Shown in pieces: positions 57,297 through 64,000 of a DNA stretch of 64,000 bases (the stretch's first letter is position 1; each line of letters begins with the position of its first letter). Under the pieces are notes generated by a model that was not told where the DNA came from, did not search any database, and saw only the letters and a program-made list of their open reading frames with translations. A program made the translations under genes and the position numbers. This stretch comes from Dactylonectria macrodidyma (taxonomy: Eukaryota; Ascomycota; Sordariomycetes; Hypocreales; Nectriaceae), in the NCBI GenBank assembly GCA_020744425.1, contig JAGMUV010000004.1, forward strand, positions 1,550,001-1,614,000. The letters run 5' to 3'.

Positions 57297-59216
57297 ATGG
57301 ACCAGTCTACAAATCTACTGCAGCAATATCGCGCCCTACCGGATGGCTACATCCGGCTTCTATTCCTCCAGCCATCCGCCAATCGAGACGCCAAGGTCGA
57401 GTGCCATCTTTCGCCAGCAATCATCGACGAGCGGCCCTATGAGGCTCTTTCCTACGTCTGGGGCCAGGAGGATCCAACCCACGGCATTCTCGTGGACGGA
57501 GAACAAATGCGGGTGCGATATCCAACCTCCACGGCGCCCTCAAAGAGCTGCGCCTGACGGATCAGCCGCGGACATTGTGGATCGATTCCATCTGTATCAA
57601 CCAGTCGGACATCGCCGAACGCAATCACCAGGTTAGGCAGATGGGAGCCATTTACTCCTCTGCGACTCAGGTCGTTGTCTGGCTGGGCGAAGCGGATAAT
57701 GACACAGACATGGCACTCGATTTTATTCAAGGCCTATCGACACTCGATCCCGACACCGCAACGCGCATTGTGAAAGGCGGCGATCTAACATGGGAGCACC
57801 GCCAGCGCGTGTTCCATGCGCTAGGCATGAAGCATGGCCTTGATAATTATGATGGCGTCGTTGGAGGTCTGGCAAAGCTGATGGATCATGTTTGGTGGAC
57901 GAGGATCTGGACAGTCCAAGAGATTGTACTGGCCAGATCTGCAACCCTGAGATGCGGCGCAAAATCTGCCTCCTGGAGTCATCTGAACAAGCTGGCCGCG
58001 TTTGCCCTCGAGGTCTCTCGTCACAACACTCTGGGCCTTGGACGCCCGATGGATGAGGCTATCTTTGATGAAGTGACAGCCCGAGTTTCGAAGCTATATG
58101 TCGCTACTGGTGCTCTCGGCAACCTCTCATACAGAGTGACCTCCGGCTCAGATATAAATCTCGAGCAAATGATTTGGTCACAGCTGCTCACTCGACAGGC
58201 GACGGACCCGCTAGATGTGATATACGCTCTCCTGGGACTGTCGTCCGAGAAATCCACCATCGAAATTGACTATGGCAAAAGCAAGAAGCAGGTCTACAAG
58301 AGCGCCATGAAGGACATGCTCCAACGGAATCGCGCGGGCCCGGCTCCGCTTCACTTCCTGCAGGATTGCTATTCGGGGCGAGATGCCACTCTCCCATCTT
58401 GGGTTCCTGACTTTGGCATCCTGAATTCTTTCAAGACCATCAACCTAGCCACAACTGGCATTGGAATGTCCCTGGCTCTCGGGTCTTTGTATAATGCGTC
58501 GCTTGGCGATGGTGGCTGGGGCCCACCGAAATTCTTTAACGACGACGATGTGTTGGAGATGGAAGGAGTGTCGGTGGATGAGGTTGAAAACCTAGGTGAT
58601 GTTTGTCCTCGCTTCCCTGATGGATGGGAAAGGCGTGAGGCCCAACTTCGAGCAGTTGTCGACCAATGGCGCGAGCTCGTTCCGAACAAGGAAGAGGAGT
58701 ACATCGGAGGAGGTTCCGCCATCGAAGCGTTTTGGAGAACTGTGACCTTTGATCTCCTGCTTACCGATCGAGACTATCTGGCCGGAGCCCCAGACAGAAG
58801 AGACACGAGGCTTCCAAGAGGAGCTGCCGAAATGCCTCCTACAACCGCAGAAGAGGAAGCAGAAGTACGAGAAGGCATAGTTGACGCCCCTCCTCCCAAG
58901 ACTGTCCTTGAAAAACTCGGCGAAAGACGCTTCTTCGTTACAAAGACAGGCTATTTTGGGCTTGGGCCAGCCTCCATGCGGGCTGGTGACATCGTCTGTG
59001 TCCTGCGAGGGTCTTTCTTCCCCACTGTGGTTCGGCCAGCAACTAACCATTGTTACACGATTGTTGGTGAATGGTAAGCCTCCAGCATTTATCGCTATTT
59101 GCTTCAGCACGCTAAAGTATTGGGTTGCCAGTTTTGTTCACGGAATCATGGACGGTGAAATGGTCGATTCTGTAAACAAGGGAAAGTCCACATGGCAACC
59201 TTTCTCGTTCATTTAA
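57297..59216 (+). pseudogene. HET-domain protein with one early frameshift
   Basis: Two frames together give a complete HET protein of about 600 aa. Frame 1 (from ATG 57,297): LLQQYRALPDGYIRLLFL, PYEALSYVWGQEDPTHGILVDGEQMRV. Near 57,510-57,524 one base is missing (or two gained); the protein continues in another frame with NLHGALKELRL, LWIDSICINQSDIAERN, VVWLGEADND, WWTRIWTVQEIVLAR, DPLDVIYALLGL, and on to GDIVCVLRGSFFPTVVRP. A final intron (59,074-59,131) adds a short last exon ending at 59,216. No splice signals can bridge the shift. The remaining 500 codons are intact, so the break is recent, a sequencing error, or programmed; the first two are much likelier. Confidence 0.82.
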
Positions 59217-59838
59217 GACACATCACGATTCAGCAGCGCTTGCGTGTTTGTAAAGCTCACAGCTGCAGTGCAGGATCAAAGAGCCCAATTGTGCCGATTG
59301 GTGCAAAAGCGCTACTAAAGTGTCGAATCTTCTCCGGGTCCGAAGCTCGTGGTTTCGGATTTACGGCTTAGTGAGATCCAAAAACCATCATGCACATCAA
59401 CGCTAGCTTAGGTTAGATCCAAGAAACAGGGAACATGGAGATGCTTCGGCAGAACGGCACTCAATGCGCCATTGAACCGTGTTTTCCATGGCAATTGGGC
59501 AATTAGCATATCGTAATCCCTCAATGCTCAAAGCAGGTCAAAACCTTCCTAGCGAAATGTGAGACAATTGATCGGGTAAAACGGAATCAAGCATTTGAAA
59601 TGTGGAGTTTTTCTGCATACCACCTGCAAGCCTTTGCGGCCGAACTCGTCACCATCAGCAACAATCTACGTCATAGACAATGAAGCTACGTCAGCCATCG
59701 TCCACCGGTTTAGCATAAAGTCATGTTCAATTCCCCCAAAAAATTGGTTAATGATATCTAATCGAGCCTTGAACGAATATCAGGTGTCGGAATTCTCACC
59801 ACCTGATACATCCAAGTCACGTCTGCGTAATAGCCAAA
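59217..59838. other. Intergenic, no gene seen
   Basis: 622 bp; promoter region of the decarboxylase gene. The open frame from 59,595 runs into that gene's first exon in the wrong frame and was not accepted. Confidence 0.4.
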
Positions 59839-61438
59839 ATGGTTGTGCAACACGGAGAGGCACATCACATTCCTGTCAAGCACCGGGTTCAAAAGTAAGT
59901 CAAAACTTGTCATTTGATATTAGTTGATGGGAAAAACCATCTTGGTCACTAACTCGAATTTGAAGACCTGGAGCTTGGCTGCCCGCCGATCATCGCGTCC
60001 ACCACGAATACCTGCGCCGCACCACTGACCATGTCGATGCTCATCCTAAGAAACTGATCCCTGTGATACAGGAGTTCAAAGACTTCATTGAGACAACACC
60101 GCGCGTTTACATGTATTTTGTTCAGATGTTTGATGAGATCCCGCGGAAGCATCCATACATGAAAGATCCAACAGGGCAGAAGCAAATCCGCGACTATAAG
60201 CACATGTTGCAGGTGCTGAACCACATCTTGAGCAGGCCACCTGAGTGGACGGATGCAGCCGAGAGCGTTGGAATGGTGGGAGTGCCAATGTGCGCGCTAT
60301 TCGACTATCCAATGGGAACCCCGAGGTGAGTAATATGTTCCCGGTGGCATGTTGGGGTGAGGCCAAGTTGACAAGTGGTGACTAGCGGATATGCTGCCTT
60401 CCTGGACCCGGATGTGAACCGGATGTTGAAGAAGGTCCTCAACGAGTGGGGCAAGTATCTGCAGGTAAGTCTCACCTTCAACTCCGGTGTACCAATGTTT
60501 GCCTAAGGCGCACTGCTCATGGTTCATCCAGACTCCTGAGTCAGCTGAGGTTCTTGGAAATCACGAGCTGGGATGGTTTGGCAAGACAGCTGTGGGCGAT
60601 CTTATGGAAGTAGCCAACGCACCAAACAAGACAGACTTCAAGTTTGAGGACATGTATGTCTGTGAACCGTCAGCAAAGCACTATGGATATACATCCTGGG
60701 ATGGTAAGTTTGGCCCATTCGAAGTAGCCTCTGTTTGGATAACGACAATGCTAACACGTCCAAGACTTCTTCACACGCAAGGTTCGAGATGAAGCCCGAC
60801 CTGTGGCCTCTCCCGAAAACAACACTGTAATCGCCAACGCGTGCGAATCACGCGTGTTCAACATCGAATACAATGTCAAGCTTCGCGACAAGTTCTTCGT
60901 CAAAGGCCAGCCGTACTCTGTGCTCGATATGCTCGCGCACGATCCGTCAGCCAAGCACTTCGCAGGCGGCACCATCTATCAAGCCTTCCTCTCGGCGCTT
61001 TCCTACCATCGATGGCATTCTCCCGTATCTGGGGTAGTCCGCCGTGCTTTTGTCCAAGATGGAACATACTTCAGCGAACCACTGTTCGAAGGCGTGGGAG
61101 ACCCTACCGTTTCAGAGATTGACACGGGAGGCATCGGGATCGCCCAAGGCTATTTGTCTGCGCTCGCCACGCGGGCCATCATCATCATCGAGGCGGACAA
61201 CGCAGATATAGGGCTTGTCGGATTTGTTGGCATCGGCATGGATGAGGTCAGCACGTGCGAAATCACCGTCAAGGAGGGTCAGCACATTGAGAAAGGCCAG
61301 GAGACTGGCATGTTTCATTTCGGAGGCTCGAGCCACTGCCTGCTCTTCCGTAAGGAGGTCCAATTGGAAGGGTTTCCAGAGGTCGGCAGAAAGGAGAATG
61401 TGCCAGTCCGAGGACGTTTGGCAGCATTGAAAAAGTAA
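59839..61438 (+). CDS. PsiD-type decarboxylase (phosphatidylserine decarboxylase family)
   Basis: Pyruvoyl-dependent decarboxylase of about 446 aa. Five exons: 59839-59894, 59966-60325, 60386-60464, 60532-60703 and 60765-61438 (447 codons). The N-terminal region has WLPADHRVHHEYL and VIQEFKDFIE, characteristic of the PSD-like branch that includes the Psilocybe L-tryptophan decarboxylase PsiD. The C-terminal PSD_decarbox domain shows DDFFTRKVR, ANACESRVFNIEYNV, FVKGQPYSV, ALSYHRWHSPVSG, IEADNADIGLVGFVGIG, STCEITVKEGQHI, and GMFHFGGSSHCLLF with the self-cleavage Ser (about residues 409-412). No membrane anchor is seen, so it is likely soluble, unlike mitochondrial Psd1. The likely substrate is an aromatic or other free L-amino acid rather than phosphatidylserine; this is inferred from the branch. 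Intact. Confidence 0.9.
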
Positions 61439-61874
61439 CTTATTAGCTGACAATCTAAATCTCAAAATGGCAAGATTTTTACAACTTGCGGAGGAAAGTA
61501 CGAACGATAAAAGCATTGCGTGTCAACCAGATAGCGAACTTTCCAACTAACGTTAGTCTAGCTGGTTATACACCCTCTCACCACCCATATAATTTTCTTT
61601 GTTTGTTTCTCTGGCTAAATAAACATCAAGAAAAGTCAAATCGTGTTGTGGTTTAGGGTAGCCCTGTTTTAACATAATGTGACGCGTTGATTGGTCACAT
61701 GGCTGGGATGCTCGGCTCAGGGTGGATCATGCTGAGAAAGTGGGATGAGCTAGACTGGGATCAGGGTGTTCACAGTCACAGCTGACAACAGGCATTGGGA
61801 GAGTTTGTGACACGCGTAGTTTGCAGCGGTCTGAGTTAATGTAAGAGACCTTTATTATTTCTATATTTGTAATT
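61439..61874. other. Convergent 3' ends, no gene seen
   Basis: 436 bp between the plus-strand decarboxylase and the minus-strand membrane protein. Nothing recognised. Confidence 0.45.
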
Positions 61875-63207
61875 CTACGGCACAGGATCCATACCAGAGC
61901 CACGACTGCTCACGGAACCCTCTGCACCAAGCCTAGACACCTGGGATGATTCGGCATAGGCTCCTTGAATCTGCACGGAATAGGGTGCCTCGTCGAGCAA
62001 CATGTCGGTGTCTGTATGGCTAAACCCACGTGTTGTCTTTGCGGCCGGAGCCCCTTTAGCCTCCATGACGTGCATTTCCACAGTAGTAGTGACCGTTGGC
62101 CAAGCCTTCGACCTGGGGCGATCTGGTCCTCCGTCTTGTGTTTTATTCGCCAATGTTGTATCGCCAACTCGGGTTCCTCGGGATCTCGTGCCGGTATGGG
62201 TATTGGTATTGTAATCGGACCCGTGAGAATGTCCTGATTGCTTAGCGATCTTGGCGATGAGACTGGCCATGGACATTTCGATGTTGAGTTTGACAATGTA
62301 AGCGAGCGGGTGAAACTGCATGTATCTGATACGGCAGACGCCACGGTTAGAATCTTCCAAGAAGCAGGATTGGCGGGTACATACACAAAAGTGTTCTTCA
62401 AGCTCATCATGGATACAATGAGAACATCCATGCTCAGCGAGAAGACGATGATGAACATATTGAACCTCACCAGATTGTCATATTTGCTGAGTCCCAATTC
62501 CACCAGATTTGATCGGACGATGCGGATGAAGAGAAAGTTGAGGCAAGCATCGACGAGGAGATAGATGACCTTTTCACAACGATCCCAGATCTCGTTGATG
62601 TGTATATACTTCTCAGAAATTTGTAGGCGGGCGGGAATCCAGATGCAGTAGACGGAAATGTTGATGGCAGTGATGAAAGCTGCGACGCCATATTTGATTC
62701 GCCAGACCAAAACTCGGTCGTGCATAAGGATTGCACATCGATTGACAATAATTTGCAGCAGGAACTGAACTTGAAGGGCCCATAAAGTAACTTGAACGGA
62801 AAAGCGACGTTAGTTTGAGAACATCTCTGGATAAAACCGAGACATGTGGGTTAATAGACGTACGGATGCAAAAGTAGAAGGCGAAACTGCATGCGAGGTT
62901 AGAAAGACACACCAGATGGATGTATTCAACGAGGCACTTACCTAGGCTTGACGACGCCCAAAAGGTACATGAAGCAAATGATGCCAAACCCAAGACAAAC
63001 AGCAATCTCGCCCCAGATCATCCAGATGTATGGGTTGCGTAGCAGAGCAAAACCGCGCCGACGATAGGCACTGTTGGTCTGCTGGATGGCTGACCATGTC
63101 GTCAGCCAGCCGATGCCCAGGGTGAAGCCCCAGGCAAGAGACGCAATGATCAAATCATATGTCGTCACCTCCTCCAGCACAAAGTTGTCGGAAAGCAAGG
63201 TGATCAT
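61875..63207 (-). CDS. Seven-TM fungal integral membrane protein
   Basis: 379 aa in four exons on the minus strand: 63207-62942, 62886-62864 (23 nt), 62790-62381 and 62315-61875 (380 codons). Membrane segments: LIIASLAWGFTLGIGWLTT, WMIWGEIAVCLGFGIICFMYLLG, TLWALQVQFLLQIIVN (after the 23-nt exon FAFYFC), GVAAFITAINISVYCIWIP, VIYLLVDACLNFLFIRIV, FNMFIIVFSLSMDVLIVSM and FHPLAYIVKLNIEMSM. About 120 hydrophilic residues follow. The order of segments and the N-out start resemble fungal GPCR-like or rhodopsin-fold proteins, but I see no retinal-binding Lys or CFEM domain. It could be a sensor; function unknown. Confidence 0.82.
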
Positions 63208-64000
63208 GCTGGAATGGCCAGCGGGGGTATCACAAACACTGAAAGGAATGCGGGCAAGTTGGCGCTGCGTACGGACATGGAACCTGGAACAAGAAACAAA
63301 AAACCAAAGAACAGGCCGTGATATAATAAGGAAGAACTAGATCTCGGGGAGTCAGGGGTGATGAGAAGCCTGGTTTTTTTCGTCTTGCACGTATCAAGTA
63401 CTACACATCTAACTGACGCATTAGCTGAACGGTCGGACCCTCTTGGCCCGAATCTCGCATCGACGTGCTCCGCAGATACTCTGCTTGCAAAAATCCTCGA
63501 ACTACCGAATGGTTGGTCTCTCATTCGTCTCCCCTTGTCCAAATCTGTAGCGCGAGCACAGGTAAAGTCTAATATCATCCACTAGACGGCGACGGATCGT
63601 TCCCGCAGATGTGTTAGCTGCTTTGCTCAGAGCCTAAACGAGCCGGTTAGATGAGAGCCGAACGCTTTGGTATCAGTGCCTTTGGACTCCTAGTTCTCTG
63701 TTACCATTACTAAGTGTTACGTAGTACCGCCGCTACTAATTAGTACGAAGTACCACTCCTATGAAGCAGACATGTGGCTTTTGTTCTTCAGACCATCTTC
63801 AAACCTTCCTCAAGCCTCCCTTAAGCCACCCTTTGGGGGCTTAAGCCTCTTTCCACCCCTCCTTAGGCCACTCCATGTGGTTGACTCGCGTGGTTCAAAC
63901 ACTAATGCTCTGCTACTGTGATGCCTGCCGCCTCGTCCGTTGTGTGTGTGTGTGCGCCATTATGTGTGTGTCAGTCCCTATATTGTGTGTGTGTCAGTCC
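63208..64000. other. Intergenic to the window end
   Basis: Upstream of the seven-TM gene. Open frames at 63,204-63,585 on both strands have no family features. Around 63,715-63,770 are several GTAC-containing short inverted stretches. The last 60 bp consist of GT repeats. Confidence 0.4.
63940..64000 (+). repeat. GT-rich microsatellite, two repeats of a GT run plus TCAGTCC
   Basis: (TG)n tracts interrupted by CGCCATTA, then a unit TGTGTGTGTCAGTCC present twice, cut by the window end. Not a telomere repeat (TTAGGG absent). Confidence 0.85.

Noticed and set aside
63204..63585. Extra exon or separate gene upstream of the seven-TM protein
   Set aside because: The frame has no membrane or family signature, and the ATG at 63,207 gives a complete first segment.
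63940..64000. Telomeric or subtelomeric repeat
   Set aside because: Simple GT runs only; the fungal TTAGGG repeat is absent.

Overview
The window comes from the nuclear genome of a filamentous ascomycete (Pezizomycotina, most likely Sordariomycetes). Genes carry short 47-130 bp introns, and the gene families are typical of these fungi: HET-domain proteins, a HET-E-like NACHT NLR, a C2H2/fungal-specific transcription factor, a fungal P450 and VAO-type oxidase. About 18 kb of transposon-filled AT-rich DNA shows the CpA-to-TpA changes expected of repeat-induced point mutation (RIP). Species cannot be named from the sequence.

Layout. 1-1.6 kb: the 5' LTR, primer-binding site and gag start of a Ty1/Copia element (minus strand) next to the tail of a pogo/Fot1-like transposase. 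2-22.7 kb: an accessory block with a P450, a frameshifted alpha/beta hydrolase, an isopropylmalate-dehydrogenase paralogue, a DapA-family aldolase, an SDR, a zinc-finger regulator and a vanillyl-alcohol-oxidase-family flavoenzyme. Decayed genes are interspersed: two type-B carboxylesterases and a P450 reductase. No PKS, NRPS or terpene synthase is visible, so this looks more like a tailoring or catabolic cluster, partly in decay, than a complete biosynthetic cluster. 22.7-23.5 kb: a broken NACHT NLR running into the RIP zone.

23.5-41.2 kb: RIP-degraded island without intact genes. I resolved a full-length Ty3/Gypsy chromovirus (31,968-40,121; 193-bp LTRs; TSD ATAAG), a short gag-only LTR element (29,282-30,706; 172-bp LTRs; TSD CTTAG), two further LTRs of the Copia family seen at the left edge, and a MITE family with about 43-bp inverted repeats (two full copies and one half).

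41.8-64 kb: ordinary gene density resumes. It holds a large aromatic-acid-exporter-like membrane protein, a GNAT acetyltransferase, a membrane-anchored glycan-active protein, an intact HET gene, an intact type-B carboxylesterase, a coiled-coil protein, a rhodopsin-like relic, a frameshifted HET gene, a decarboxylase of the PsiD/phosphatidylserine-decarboxylase fold, and a seven-TM protein. Exon models were assembled by hand from splice signals and reading frame. Except where a break is stated, each spliced model sums to a whole number of codons.
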